From: Inia geoffrensis
Taxonomy: Eukaryota > Chordata > Mammalia > Artiodactyla > Iniidae
Assembly: GCA_036417435.1 (NCBI GenBank)
Contig: CM070910.1
Location: forward strand, 13,271,501 to 13,335,500
Reading direction: 5' to 3'
DNA length: 64,000 nt
Shown: positions 11,829 through 24,239 of the stretch, in pieces
Position numbering within the stretch: position 1 is the stretch's first letter
Layout of the letters: every line of letters begins with the position of its first letter
The notes under the pieces: model-generated
What the model was told of the DNA's origin: nothing
Database searches by the model: none
Seen by the model: the letters and a program-made list of their open reading frames with translations, nothing else
Made by a program: the position numbers and the translations under genes

Positions 11829-12050
11829 GGTGGCTTTCCTGGTGGCGCAGGGGTTGAGAGTCTGCCTGACAATGCAGGGGACATGGGTGCATGACCCGGT
11901 CCGGGAAGATCCCACGTGCCGCGGAGCGGCTGGGCCCGTGAGCCATGACCGCCGAGCCTGCGCGTCCGGAGCCTGTGCTCCGCAGCGAGAGAGGCCACAA
12001 CAGTGAGAGGCCCGCGTACCGTCAAAAAAAAAAAAAAAAAAAAAAAAAAC
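11829..12050 (+). mobile_element. CHR SINE (tRNA-derived)
   Basis: Full-length element: tRNA-related head with A-box ('tggtggcgcaggggttgag'), tail body ending 'gaggcccgcgtaccgt' and a ~26-base poly-A. Imperfect target-site duplications 'caaagagcccttttt' (from 11,812) and 'caaagaagccttttt' (from 12,053) flank it. The B-box region is altered (gcatgacccggtcc). Confidence 0.95.
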
Positions 12051-12059
12051 CTCAAAGAA

Positions 12060-12769
12060 GCCTTTTTAAAAAAATCACTGGATTAGCTATAGTAAAATGA
12101 TAAAAGTAAGACTCCTCATAAAAAGGATTCACTCATTTTAGCTGCAAGGTCCCTTCAGGTAGTTTTAATCCAGTTCGTGTTTATTACATTCTTCACTAGG
12201 CACGCCTGCTCTTTGTGCCCCTACGTCTCAAGGGTATCACAGTGCTATTCATCTAGTTTCTATGATACACACTGGCCCATTATTTTCCTGCTTTTAGAAT
12301 TCCAAAGGGAGAAAAAATTAACATTACTTCTCCATGGAAAGGAGAAATGCAACATATATGAAAAGTAGTAAAATGGACTGACTCTAGATATTATAATTTG
12401 TGGAAACTCATTACAGTTTCTGTCAGAACAGTCCTCAATTCAAGAGTGGTGGCTTTCAAAATATGTAACCACAGTATTTTTAAAGTGTTATATAAAGTTT
12501 TATATAAAGTTTTCCAAATCCTGTATTTATTACAAATGTGTATATAAAAAGAAGGTTTTCTATAGGTTATTTAGAAATATATCAATGGCTATGAAACATA
12601 AAAGAAGATAAAACAAGATCAGATCAAATTTCTTAAACACCTGAACATTCAAGTTGTCGAATTAAAAAGATACTAACTAAAGAACTCACTTTCAAAGTGT
12701 TTTATGTTATTGGATAATTTTATAAACCATTTACTCCTTCTATAAGTTTCCATCTCTGTAATTGAACTA
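12060..12769. other. Unassigned AT-rich DNA
   Basis: No gene or confident repeat. A short local duplication of 'tataaagtttt' occurs near 12,491-12,510. Confidence 0.45.
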
Positions 12770-13020
12770 GAATCAATTCATTCAACTCAACAAATGTTTA
12801 ACAAGCATTAACAATATGTGAAAACACGTAACTAGCTAAGCATTTTGTTTCTCTAATATTAAGAAACTAGGATACCTGCAGTTGAGGGGCTTATAGTCCA
12901 AGAGATAGAAACAAATATGTTAACAAATTAAATATACATATTTCTTTTGTGGTGACACAGTAGAGCTATATCTAATTCTCCCTGGGGGATGAGAAATAAC
13001 TTTGAATTAGAAAAATATTC
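12770..13020 (-). mobile_element. L2/L3 (CR1-clade) LINE remnant, minus strand
   Basis: 'caattcattcaactcaacaaatgtttaacaagc' followed by 'gttgaggggcttatagtccaagagatag' matches the reverse of an L2/L3 3' region (attcaacaaatatttattgagc ... aaggagctcacagtctagt). Confidence 0.55.
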
Positions 13021-13079
13021 AAATGGTTCAAGCTAAGGAAAAAATCCTAAATTACTTTCCTTTCAGTATTGGGCATTTT

Positions 13080-14300
13080 TAAAACACATTTTATTATAAA
13101 GTTGATTTATTATTATAGTTAATTTTGGAAATATATAAAACAATAAAATGAAAGTCACTCATAATTTTACCATCTCAAAGTATCATTGCTATTTTTTATA
13201 TTTCTTTTTATTCATTTTTCTTCTCATAAATATACTTTAAAAATAGAATTTGAGTAATGAAAATTGATTAACCTGCTCTTTTTCATTTAATATTATATTA
13301 TGGAGATTTTCTATCATTACGTATATTTCAGAAACATAAATTTTAATGGCTACAAAGTATTCCACTTTCACATTTGTCTTTAGTAAATACAATAAAAAAA
13401 CCTTTTTATTCTAGCATAAATACATCTGTGCTGAACTCTTTTATAACATATTATTGTGTGAATAAATTCTAGAATAAATTCCCAGAAGTGAAATTACTGA
13501 ATCAAAGGAAATGAATATTTTAATGCATTTGATTGGTTACCAAATTGCCTTCAAGAAAAATTGCTACTTTATATGCCTGTCAACAATGTATGAGAATTTT
13601 CAATTACCTGCACACTCAAAGATGCTATTATTATTTTAAAAACAAAATAACAAAAAAAAGAGACCACTTTTTTTCAGTTTAGCAGGTGAAACACATTGTC
13701 ATTTTATTTTGCATTCCTTTGATCTCTAATGGGTTAAGCCTTTGCCTGTTTGTTACTTTCATTTCTCTTATTTCTGCTTCATTTTGTGATTTACTTACTT
13801 TTCTCTTGAGTTGTAAAATTATTTTTATTATTTTTAAGAGTCTTTTAATATTAAAAACTTTAATCGTTTGTCATAAACATTGCAAATATTTACCCAGATT
13901 TGCTAATATCTTTTAATTTTATTGTTGGTTTGTCTATTTTTTGTTTTTGGACATGAGGAAGGTTGAAATTTTGAAACTTAAAGATCAACCTGCTTTTCCC
14001 TTTATGTTTTTGTCTTTCTGACAAGCTTAGAAAGCCCCTGGCCCACTGTAAGATTGCATAATAATTGACTACAATTTTATTTTGGTACTTTACACTTTTA
14101 TTCTTACATTAAAGTCTTTAATTTTTCTTTGCCCCGTTTAATGTTCTCCAGCCATTTTACCTAGAATTCTATTGATACATATCTGATGCTAACATTATAA
14201 ACCTTCCATTTTTGCCGATAAAATTGCTTGTTCTTTTATTTGAAACCCTTTTGCACTTTTTTATATGACACTCTTTTAATTAATTTGATTTTTTTTTACC
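13080..14300 (-). mobile_element. Ancient L1M 3' UTR remnant, minus strand
   Basis: Long diverged match to a reverse L1M 3' region: 'aataaattcccagaagtgaaattactgaatcaaaggaa', 'taccaaattgccttcaag', 'ctgtcaacaatgtatgagaa', 'tttgcattcctttgatc', 'cattgcaaatatttacccag', then 'ctttctgacaagcttagaaagcccc'. No usable open frame remains. Confidence 0.75.
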
Positions 14301-14988
14301 TTACCCAAGAGCTCCATTCTTAAATTAAAACAGCCCTTCTGAATTACATTTGTTATATGCTTTTCAGATTTTTTCTTTATTTTTGTGTTTTTAAAAGTTG
14401 CCACAAAATATCTAGAGTGGGTGTCATTTTAATCATGTTGCTTATAATGACTGAATCCCCTCAAACAGCAAAACAACTTCTTTTTTTTTTTTTTTCTCAG
14501 CTCAGTTATAGCGCCTGTGTTTGGTCTGGCTTCTGTTATCTTGTTTTATGTTCTTGCTATTTTCTTTACCATGTGGCCTTTTTTGAAAGTTTTATTTTAT
14601 TTATATAATCTACAGTGTTAGAAGACATATATTCTATTTGGACTAGTGCTAACCTTAAAATTTTTCAGTTTTCCTCATTCACACAATGGTCTTTATTAAC
14701 ATAATTTAAGATAATATATAGCAACTGCTATTATATGATTTTTAATATTACATATTTTAAATGCCTTTATTTTTGCATAGAAATGTTTTTACTTTATTCC
14801 ATTTCCACATTATTCATCATGCCACTTAATATGACAATTTATTTAATTTTTATCTTAGCCTGTCATCAGCCTTTGATTTTTTTTCACCTCTTTCAACTTA
14901 TGTGTTATCAAGTGATTTTTCTTTCACAAATATTATATAGGTGTCATTTTTTATAAACCATTTCTATATTTGAATATATATATATATA
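14301..14988. other. AT-rich DNA, possibly further L1 debris
   Basis: T-rich on the plus strand, as expected of a reversed L1, but no block matched clearly. The open frames of 72-83 codons are low-complexity Phe/Leu/Ile translations of T-rich DNA. Confidence 0.4.
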
Positions 14989-15211
14989 TTTTTTTTACTT
15001 TGATTTATTTATTTTTTTTGTGGTACACGGGTCTCTCACTGTTGTGGTCTCTCCCATTGTGGAGCACAAGCTCCGGATGCACAGGCTCAGCGGCCATGGC
15101 CCACGGGTCCAGCTGCTCCGCGGCATGTGAGATCTTCCCAGACCGGGGCACAAGCCTGTGTCCCCTGCATTGGCAGGCAGACTCTTAACCACTGCGCCAC
15201 CGGGGAAGCCC
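14989..15211 (-). mobile_element. CHR SINE, reverse orientation
   Basis: Reads as poly-T, 'tggtacacgggtctctcac' to 'ccaccggggaagccc'. A target-site duplication 'ttgaatatata' / 'ttgaatatatt' lies at 14,970 and 15,212. The poly-T side merges with a (TA)n tract. Confidence 0.95.
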
Positions 15212-16029
15212 TTGAATATATTTTTTATCTCCCTTCACAAGCAAAGATAAATCACCTGATTATGTAATTATTAGATCAAATTAAAATTTTGCAAAATGTG
15301 CTATCTTTGGCACTTAGCATTGCATCAGACATTTTAGTAGATTATTTTTTTCTGCATGGATATTTATAAAGGATCTGTGGTACTGGAGAGCACAGCCCGT
15401 TTGATTTTTAATTTTGTTTTCTTTTTGCAGAACCAGGATATGTCGAAGTATGAATCTGCTCTCATTGCTGTTGCATGTAGGAGTATGTCTATTCGTTCCT
15501 GATCTAGCTCAAGCATCTAGATCAGTGTATAGCAGACAGTAGGTGCTGAATAAATTTTTATTAAATCCATTAATGCATTGAATATCTTCAAACAATAACA
15601 GTTATTCACAATTCAACCTCCCTGTATAGTTTGTGGCATACTTATAATTTTTAACATATCTGATTTAATAGCATTTACTGAAAGGTCACAAGTAAAATCA
15701 GTGTTTTGGACACAACAATTGATTATCAGTGTCTTAGGACAATGAATAATGGACCTGGTATTTATAATGGTGCCACCTCCCTTATCCAGAAGTGCCTGTG
15801 TCTGCTACCTTATACCTAGGAAAGGATCGAGTACTAAGTATCCACAAGGCTTCAAGCTGCAGTCTCCTGTATAAATTCCTACTCTTAACGAACCTTCTTT
15901 GCTGGTTTACTGGCTTTTTCCACAAAGCTCTGCATTCTGTCTCCTACTGTATAGTCCCTGTCAGCCAAATTCCCCAGAGTGTGATTCTGCTCTGTCTCCC
16001 TTATAACTGTTCAGACTTCTCAGATATGA
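15212..16029. other. Unassigned DNA with a short L2 end
   Basis: Around 15,525-15,570 'tatagcagacagtaggtgctgaataaatttttattaa' is an L2 3' terminus (+). A polypyrimidine tract with CAG at 15,430 resembles a splice acceptor, but no exon could be supported. A 93-codon frame at 15,792-16,073 runs into a MIR and has no domain. Confidence 0.45.
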
Positions 16030-16260
16030 GACACAGAGGTCAAGGGCATGAGACCTGGAGCCAAGTAGCCTGAGTCCTCACCTTGCCACTTCCTGCTGCA
16101 CTTCATTTGCCTTCCTTGAAATTTAATCTTCTGTAAAATAGATCAAATGACAGGTATATCTTATAGAATTTTTGAGGCTTAAAATAACAAATGCATGCAA
16201 ACTATTTAATAGAGTATTTTCAAACAGTAAGCACTCAAAATGTTATGTATTTTCGTTGTT
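16030..16260 (+). mobile_element. MIR SINE
   Basis: 'agacctggagccaagtagcctgagtcctcaccttgccacttcctgctgc' matches the MIR tRNA-head to core region. 'aatcttctgtaaaatagat' and 'aacagtaagcactcaaaatgtta' match its later parts. Confidence 0.75.
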
Positions 16261-16845
16261 GCTGCTGTTAACTGACCCTGGCATCCGAGACCAAGGATGA
16301 ATTTTTTTCAAAGACCCTCACAGAAACCATTTGTTTCACTCTGTTCCCTTTAAATTGGCATCAGCCACCCAAGATTTTATTTTCTCTATTTCCTTGGAAA
16401 TCATAACTTGGCTGCATAAAGAAAACATATTTGTAGATAAAACTAATTTTTATCTAATCCTGCTCTCCACCGAGCTTCCTTGCTCCCTGCTCTTTGGAGC
16501 TCCTAATATGGCATGGCTATAGGTGTCAGCGTGATCTCAGTTCTCCAGTGGAGAAATGTTTGGCTACCTGGCATTTAACCTCCCCAAGAGAAAGTTTACT
16601 CTGCCCTACGGGCTGTCCTATCTCTAGGATGCCAACTGTGTATCTGAATCTGCACTTGGACTTGATGGATTGTCATCATTTTGTCCCTAATATATCTACT
16701 TGTGTGGTTACAGAGTCATATAAAAACTATCTGAATTGAATAAATTTTGTCCCACTTTGACACAAATCATGATTATATATGGGAATAATATGAAGTCATG
16801 CAAACTAGTTTTATCAATGTATCCCAGTATTTGACAGCTTAATTC
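16261..16845. other. Unassigned DNA
   Basis: No gene or confident repeat; open frames of 63-81 codons overlap in different frames. Confidence 0.4.
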
Positions 16846-17000
16846 GATAAAATTTAATAATCCCCTATTATGTGCCAGTCTTGAACAAAACATACATGGT
16901 TCCTGCCTCAGCATTCTAGAGTATAATAAGGCAAACAGATCTCAAACAATTAATCTCCAACATTGAAAAAACTATGAATGCAATAGCCTGAGATATAACA
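16846..17000 (-). mobile_element. L2/L3 LINE remnant, minus strand
   Basis: 'ctattatgtgccagtcttgaac' then 'ggttcctgcctcagcattctagagtataataaggcaaac' follows the reverse L2/L3 pattern (ctactatgtgccaggcactg ... ccctgccctcaaggagct). Confidence 0.55.
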
Positions 17001-18570
17001 CAGCAAATTATTAGTTTCATCGTATCAAAACAAAGTTGCTTTACCAAGTACAGACATTGCTACATCCTAAGGATCCTTAGTTGTTTTAATAATCATTTTC
17101 ATGAAATCTGTTAAATGACTTCTTTATAGTCAAAGAAATGTGTGAAAACACAAACCTGTAACTTTTCTTCAGAATTCCTGATGAAAAATTCCTGTACGCA
17201 GTTGATATTTTATGAATCCATTTGACATGAATGCATGTACCTATACCTATCTTTTACTTACAAAGAAACTTCACGAACAGTGGCTCAGCTCTGCAGCTCA
17301 GCAAGAAGCCCATTTCTTTGTAGCATCAAAATTTACCAGAAAAATTTTACATTTTACCTAGATTTATGGAGTGTTTGATCCAGAAACAATTCAGCATGTT
17401 TGAGTCTCCTTCCAGTACCTTTGGCTTTTTGCCCAGTTTCTATCAAAGCAACATTTTTATTATAAAGTGGTTTCTTTTTGTCCCTTTGATGTAGCTTTAG
17501 CTTGTTAAGTGCATGCGCAGTTCATTCCTTTCCATCAAACATTTTCTCAGGTTGATTTCTAAAGGGAGACAGTATTTTTAACCTCTACACCAACTCTTCC
17601 ACTTGCTTTATATCAAATCTCATAATTGCAAACAGACATTTAAGTAACTAACCATCAGGAGGGAAAAGCGTATGGCAAGTGTTGATCAAAATCCAACAGG
17701 TTGATTCGGGACTCTGACGAGAGTGAACCAGTGACCACATTTCTATTTTCTCAGGTGGAAATGAAATCAAATATTTGTGCCTCATCAAAATCCTTGGTAC
17801 CATTAAGGCTTCAGAAAATTAACTGTAGCTTCTTTTTGGAAAATTTGGAGAACTCATATCATTTGTACTTGAATATTGCTGAGAATACTATTTTACAAGG
17901 GTAATTTTCAACTGATGGTTACGACTGTCCATACTCTCGTTTATTCACTTTATTAATGCCAGTATTTGTATTTGAGAAATCTCATCAATTACTTAACTAT
18001 AACTGGCATGGAAGAACACATAAGTCATGGCAAAATCTGTTGACTTACTTGATGTGCTTTGGTTCTAGCTAGATGTTGAGAAAGACTCTTGAACAGAAAC
18101 TAAATCTAAGTTTTCCCCACGGGATCTCCAGGATCCTCACAGTAAGCAGGTTAACACTTGCTCAATAAATACTTGTAGAATCAACAAATGGATGATTAAG
18201 TTAACAAATTAACTCTCAAAGAATGATATTCAGTTTTTGACCCAAACCTCCACATTACTGGAAACATGAAATTTGCAGTTTGATTATTCAATAATTGCCC
18301 ACATTTCTGAGCCTCCATCTTTTTTGCACCTGAGAGTTCTTCCTAATTTCCATTTTTTAGAAATCTTTGATCTCATGCTTATTTTCGAATTTTGGCTGCT
18401 GAAGCCTGGCTGCCTGGCTCCCTCCTCCTGACCATGTAAACTGAAAGGGTAGTCTTGGCTCTAGTCTCAATTCATGGTCACATGACTCCTGTCTGAGGCT
18501 CGTTGGCTTCTCAAAACCTGCCAAGAGGGAAACAGAAGAAGGCGAGTCTTAAAGATTTCCGGTGAAATAT
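17001..18570. other. Unassigned DNA
   Basis: No gene or confident repeat was seen. 'acacttgctcaataaatacttg' at ~18,152 could be a small L2 3' end. Confidence 0.4.
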
Positions 18571-18640
18571 TTTCTCTGAGGTTTTAAATTTTTCTTTGAG
18601 GTTTTCTCTGAGGTTTTAAATTTTTCTTTGAGGTTTTCTC
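18571..18640 (+). repeat. 32-bp tandem repeat, two copies plus a partial
   Basis: A unit starting 'tttctctgaggttttaaatt' is repeated at 18,571-18,602 and 18,603-18,634 without mismatch, with six bases of a third copy. The unit itself contains two diverged half-repeats (ctctgaggtttt / ctttgaggtttt). Confidence 0.95.
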
Positions 18641-19305
18641 AATTATTCTTTTCCCTCCAGAGACAAAAACTATCAAACAAACAGAAACAACCTTGATTTG
18701 CCCCATGGGAAAGATCAGAATTTACTCTAAATGTCTCTCTTACTCTGACCTTCCAGGAAACTTTCAGGGATTCACTTGACAGAGAAAACTGATGCCTCAA
18801 TTACATCAGCTTAGGATCTTGCTCTATGTCCTTGATGAATAATATTAAAAATGTAAAGAGCTTCATGCATATTTCAAAGCATTATAAATATAGCAACCTA
18901 ATTCTTTTTCTTTTTAACTCGAGGAGAGTTTATTGTCCAAAGAGGTGTCAAAAACTCATTGTTGGCTTTCTGGTTCAAGAATGCAAACTTAGAGCCAGTG
19001 TTTATCTCCATCTCTTCCAACAGTCCCAGTGAAATGATATCAAATGAATAAACCCATTACATCAGAGAAAATGGTCCATACAAAGATTAAAAAAAAACTT
19101 TAACAGATTTCTGAAAAACAGAAACAGAGTGGAAGCCTGTTAACAGATTAAAAACAGCAGTGCAAAATATGCCTAGGAGGAGGACAGCAAAAAAAGAGAG
19201 TTTATCTCTCAAGTCAGACCCCAGAGAGGTTCCAGACTCAGACTGGTAAGGTCAAGATAAAGCAGTATGATATGGAAATGCCTTCAAAACTAATGTCTTT
19301 TTTTC
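18641..19305. other. Unassigned DNA
   Basis: No gene or confident repeat seen. Confidence 0.4.
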
Positions 19306-19665
19306 CAGTTTTATTGAGGTGTGATTGACAAATAAAATCGTAAGCCTTTAAAGTGTTTAATGTGATGATTTGAAATATATATACATTGTGAAAGGATTCA
19401 CCCATCCAGTTAATTAATACTTCTATTATCTTATTTATTTATTTATATTTTGGCGTGAGAACATTTGAGTTCTACTCTCTTAGCAAATTTCAGTTATACG
19501 ATACAGTGTTATCAACTATTGTCACTATGTTAGACATTCAGTCCTCAGAACTTATTCATCTTATAACTGAAAGTTTGTACCCTTTTACCAACCTCTCCCT
19601 ATTTCCCTCTCTCCCTGGCATTCTCTCATGGCAACCTGGTTTTTACACTTTGTTTCTAGAAAGAA
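19306..19665 (-). mobile_element. L1MA-like 3' UTR, minus strand
   Basis: 'ttttattgaggtgtgattgacaaataaaatc', 'atatatacattgtgaaaggatt', 'gtgagaacatttgagttctactctcttagcaaatttca' and 'aactgaaagtttgtaccc' follow the reversed L1MA 3' UTR in order. The 99-codon frame at 19,455-19,754 is a by-product. Confidence 0.8.
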
Positions 19666-20528
19666 CTTATGTCGTAAGCCTGAAATTTCCTTCATTCTTC
19701 ACTCCCAAGACAGCCCGGGCTTTCCCCTGGCAAACACCTGAAAACTCCAGATAAATTTACCAGACAACTACAGAACTAAAAGACTGGTTTCTGGAACTCC
19801 AGAAGAAAGCCCTTCCCATTCTGGCATGTTGGAGACTCCACTTTAAAAACTAGTTTCTCTCCTTTTCATCCTCAAGCTGATAAGGGCAATGATAAGACCT
19901 TTTCCATAAAGAGAGCTCAGAGTAATATTTCCTATTCATTGAAAAGACCTAGTGGGAAAATACCCTACAGACACAACAGGAGAGAAACCCAGACTAGCTT
20001 CCTTCAAATTCAGCTAAGTCTTCAATTTTTAAACATGAACAAACAACTTAAGATCACTCGACATATGAAGAAAAACAAAACAGCATTGAAGAAAATCTCC
20101 AAAATAACAAACAGAACAGACTCACTAGTACATTTTTAACTTCTTGTAATCAACCTGTATACGCAATTAAAATCCTTCTTGTAGTTGCAAAATATAATAT
20201 AAATGTTATAACCTTGACGATGTAAAAGTAAAAGTGGAGCATACACAAAGTGGGAGGGACAGGAGAAACAGAGGCAAAAACAAGGGTATAGTCATCAGTA
20301 GCATCATCTTTCAAGACGGTAGAGGCTGTCAAGAGATATCACTCAGATTTGATGGGATAAGAAATAATATATTATTTAAAGGTATAAAAGTAGCTAACAG
20401 AAGCACTATATCAAAAATTATGATAAGAGATTGGGAAGAGAGAGTGTAGTGTCTGCTAAATCCTATTCTTTTAAATCTGTAAGTAAGTAGATACATCAAA
20501 AAATCAAGTGATATAAGAGTAATCACCA
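19666..20528. other. Unassigned DNA
   Basis: No gene or confident repeat seen; frames of 60-71 codons overlap on both strands. Confidence 0.4.
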
Positions 20529-20873
20529 GGGCTTCCCTGGTGGTGCAGTGGTTAAGAATCCACATGCAAATACAGGGGACATGGGTTCGAGCCCTGGTCC
20601 TGGAAGATCCCACATGCCACGGAGAAGCTAAGCCCGTGCGGCACAGCTGCTGAGCCTGCTCTCTAGAGTCCACGAGTCACAACTATTGAGCCCACGTGCC
20701 ACAACTACTGAAGCCCGCGCGCCTAGAGCCCGTGCTCAGCCACTGCAATGAGAAGCCCGGACACCACAACGAAGAGTTGCCTCGGCTCACCGCAACTAGA
20801 GAAAGCCCGCGCACAGCAACGAAGTACCAATGCAGCCAAAAATAAAAAAATAAAATAAATTCATTAAAAAAAA
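20529..20873 (+). mobile_element. Long CHR-type SINE variant (CHR-2/CHRL-like)
   Basis: Starts with the same head as the other CHR copies ('gggcttccctggtggtgcagtgg', B-box 'gggttcgagccctgg') but continues into a ~150-base longer body with repeated 'gccacaactac/actatt' blocks. It ends in 'aaaataaaaaaataaaataaat' and an A-rich tail. Candidate target-site duplication 'agtaatcacca' / 'agtaattgcca' at 20,518 and 20,877. It appears older than the short copies. Confidence 0.9.
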
Positions 20874-22664
20874 TACAGTAATTGCCAAAACCAATAAATA
20901 TAGGAGCCATTTATATTCTTTTCGCCTGGGAAACAGAACTAGGGATGTTGAAGGTGTACAGGGGACTGCTGTTTTTTCATTATACGCCTTTCTGTTCTGC
21001 TTCATTTTGTATCTTGTATGCAAATTACTTTAATGTAAAAAATTAAAGCTGAAGATCAGTACAAAAGAGAATTCTTTTCTCTGATGTGTGGCTAGAATTC
21101 CAATGTTTGGATGTCATGTGCCATAACTTACTGAATTCGTTCCTCAGTTAGTGCAGGTGTCCCTGGATTGACTAAGTTGTCCTTAGGGACATGAAAAGCT
21201 CAGATCCATCTACCCAGAAACTCCCTGTCAAAATCCCACAGGGATTGTCGCAGAGTAGTTAATGTGCGACCCAAAGTGGAGAGTCACTGTCTTGGGCATC
21301 TAGGCAGTGAGGAAGCCTGGACGCACATCTCACTGCCTCTACTCTGGGCTCTGTGCAGTATGCCGACTTCCAAAATCCTCCTGCCTCTGAGCGTCCACGT
21401 TTCTCATCTTTTCTTGACATAAGGCTGGCCTCCTTCATTCCTAACTTCACACTCAGCTGTGGCTTGTCTCAAGATTCATCTCTGGCTTAATAGCTCAATT
21501 CTAATTCCTACCTATTCCCTAGAATTATGGTTTGGTTTGGCATTTTTGGTCCCAAACTGCTTTGATGACCCCACCAACATCATCAAAGCCTATATCCCAC
21601 AGCATGCAACTGGCACAGGCCAAATCATTTTTTATAAGACACCATACAATCCTGAAGAAATTGTAATGCTCCCCCGCTGACCCCCGAGGCTCATGAATCG
21701 ACATATTAAGTTTGGTAGTTCAGATTAAGGGAGTATCACATATCTAGGAATCTGGGCAATTAAATTCATAGAATTCATCATTCTCTGAAGGGTGTTTCAA
21801 GAGTATGCCTCTGTTCATACTACACTCTATAAATAATTTTCTGTAGAAGTTATTGTTAGATATTTAAATTATAGTTCACTTTTATCAGTTAACTAAATTA
21901 ATACTGTAAAATACTATAATTCACACTTCATTACTTAATCCTAATTGCACACATTATAATGTAGTTTGAAAATTATTTGCTTTACTTTGAGCTTTGCATA
22001 ACAGCACATACTCCAGATGAAAAATGAGAGACCTTATAATAGTATTAGTTGGAGCATTTACCAATGAGAGTGCTAAAAAATAAAGTGTCATTATATGTCT
22101 TAGTATTCAACTGGTAATTACCTTCTATTGTCCAAAATATGTTTAAAAACCTTCCTTCTGAATACCAAAGAAACCCATATAACCATTTATTAAATGAATG
22201 TATTGATCATTTAAATGGAGACTAACAAAGTCTTAGAGTGAGGATAATATATGTTGAATTCTTTCTATACTATTCACTAGCTTCAAGAACTTAAACAAGA
22301 TTCATAATCCTGAACTTTTTTTTTTTTAAACATCCAAATGAGAATGTACTAGTCAGGGTTTTTGTTTACAAACAGCAGAGACCAACTCAGACTAATTTCA
22401 ATAGAAAAGGAATGTATTCAAAGGATGTTGGATTGCTCAAAGACTGAATAGTAGCCTATTAAAATGATCAAAAGTTAAGGAGGTAAAACAATATACAGAA
22501 ACATTCTGTTTAAGCCATCATTGTGACCTGTACCACAAGCACCTCAGATGCGTTGAATCATTTCAGACAAATCTCCCTCATCTTTGAATCCCTACCCAGG
22601 CAGGAATATCTCATCGGCCTTGCTTTCCACCTCCCTTGGGAATCCCTGAAAATAAAAACAATAG
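20874..22664. other. Unassigned DNA
   Basis: A 73-codon frame at 21,459-21,680 (+) has a less repetitive C-terminus than most frames here, ending in LPR, but no family was recognised. Around 22,350-22,440 the text 'ctagtcagggtttttgtttacaaacagcagagacc' looks repeat-derived but was not named. Confidence 0.4.
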
Positions 22665-22990
22665 CTAATATTTTTACAGCACTTACCTCATGACTGGTAC
22701 TATTTTGAGCCCCATGGACATAATAGCACATTCAATCCCCACAACAACCACATGGGGTTTTTCTTTTAATCAATTAACTAATGAGGCTGTTCACTTTTGT
22801 CTTCTAACTATTGAGGTATGGGATAATTATTCCTCATTTCACAGGTTACGAAACTGAGGCACAGAGGTGCCAAGTAACTTGCCAAAGGTCACGCAGCTGG
22901 TGAGTGGTAATGCTAGAATTCAAACCTGCTCTTTACAGGAATTTGTGTGTCCTCTCTGGTGATTAACATGCTAACCCCACAGATTATCAG
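22665..22990 (-). mobile_element. MIR SINE, minus strand
   Basis: 'cctcatttcacaggttacgaaactgaggcacagaggtgccaagtaacttgccaaaggtcacgcagctgg' is a clear reversed MIR core; 'caatccccacaacaacc' is its 3' side and 'attcaaacctgctc' its head. A ~50-base AT-rich stretch interrupts it near 22,760-22,815. Confidence 0.85.
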
Positions 22991-23745
22991 GATGCTTGGA
23001 ACATAATGTATGCTCAGTAATTATGTGATAATTATGTACTTATGTGATTGTGTGATAATTCCCCTCAATCTTCATGAAACAGGGATCACTAATAATGAAA
23101 TACTTCATAAAGGTTTGCTAAAGTGCTTATGTTTTAGGAGGCTGCTTTCCTATACTGAGTCAGTACAGTCTTTGGAGGAAGACACAAATGACAGTACAGA
23201 ATAATTGTGAAACAGACCAGGATGTTTGCACTGGAGCTGTCCCCAGACCCCCCAAGGTCTCGCCTGAGAACAGAAAATATGGGTTCTTCAGGACACCTAA
23301 AATCCATTCCCAGCACATCATTATGAGTGATGAGCGCTGCCCCATCTGCCATAGAGAATGTTCTCAGACATCAATAATTAATATTTGAGGTTATGTTTTA
23401 ATGGAATATTCTCTTTTCTCTTTTTTAAAAAAAATCACCAAAAATTACTAACCAAACTCAAATCTTCTACTTATCTCGTTTGCACAGATCTTCAAATTCA
23501 TGCAAACAGTGCTTTCTAATTACGTAATGTAACAAACTTAAACTACTAACCCAGAGATTAAAAAGTTTAAAAAACAGAGCTGCTTGGTTACTGCTGATGC
23601 TTTGGGTACTTATCTCTGTTGCTGGGTGTCTCCCTGCGCCTCCTGGGAAATGTCTTTACATATGTGGCAGGGGGGCGGGGCAGGGGGCAGAATTTCACAG
23701 AAGGCAGTGTGGGAAGTACTGATTTGCATAAAAAAGTCTTCTCTC
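22991..23745. other. Unassigned DNA
   Basis: No gene recognised. Opposite-strand frames of 60-72 codons at 23,134-23,388 are mutual shadows. A G-rich stretch lies at ~23,668-23,690. Confidence 0.4.
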
Positions 23746-23749
23746 TTCC

Positions 23750-24110
23750 CTCCTTCCCTCTACATCCCACTCAAATTAACGTATTTCTACTTCCTCAAAT
23801 GTGCCATATTTTCCTCACCTCTGGCCTTTGCATATGGTATTCACACAACCTGAAGTGCCCTCCCTCCTTTTTCCTGCCCTTTGCCTGGTTAGCAGTCACC
23901 TTTCAGCAAGCAGTCATGGTTTGGCCTCCCTAGGACGGCCAGAGGCGTCCTTCCTTGTCAGCTCCCATCATGGCACTTCGTTCCCTAGCATATTTGTCAG
24001 TTCGCTTGGGGGCCACCCTGTAAGCAAAGCAAAAGTAGAGCCGGGGTCTTGTTCACAGCTACCTGTACCCCTAGCACCAAGCCTTGTATTCAGCGCCAAA
24101 TGCTTATGGT
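23750..24110 (+). mobile_element. L2 LINE 3' region
   Basis: 'cctctggcctttgcatatggtattcacacaacctgaagtgccctccc' is the L2 'gcctttgcacatgctgttccctctgcctggaatgccct' block; 'ctttgcctggttagcagtcacctttcagc' and 'cctagcaccaagccttgtattca' continue it. Confidence 0.8.
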
Positions 24111-24239
24111 TCTTCGTCCTTCCTAAATGGTTCATTGCTAATTTTGTATCCGTTTATGTCACCTGGTATTCCAGGAATTAACCATGTTCTTTTCTTCTGA
24201 GGGACAATTTCCTTTTGCATTAACACCATCAGTGGAGAA

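Noticed and set aside
11829..11925. tRNA gene from A- and B-box-like motifs
   Set aside because: These are the tRNA-related head of a SINE; no intact cloverleaf or acceptor stem was seen. The same applies to the other nine copies.
18571..18640. Two-copy repeat as a regulatory array
   Set aside because: No known binding-site pattern; a simple tandem duplication explains it.
21459..21680. Processed pseudogene candidate
   Set aside because: The C-terminal peptide looked less random than most, but no protein family, poly-A tail or target duplication was found.
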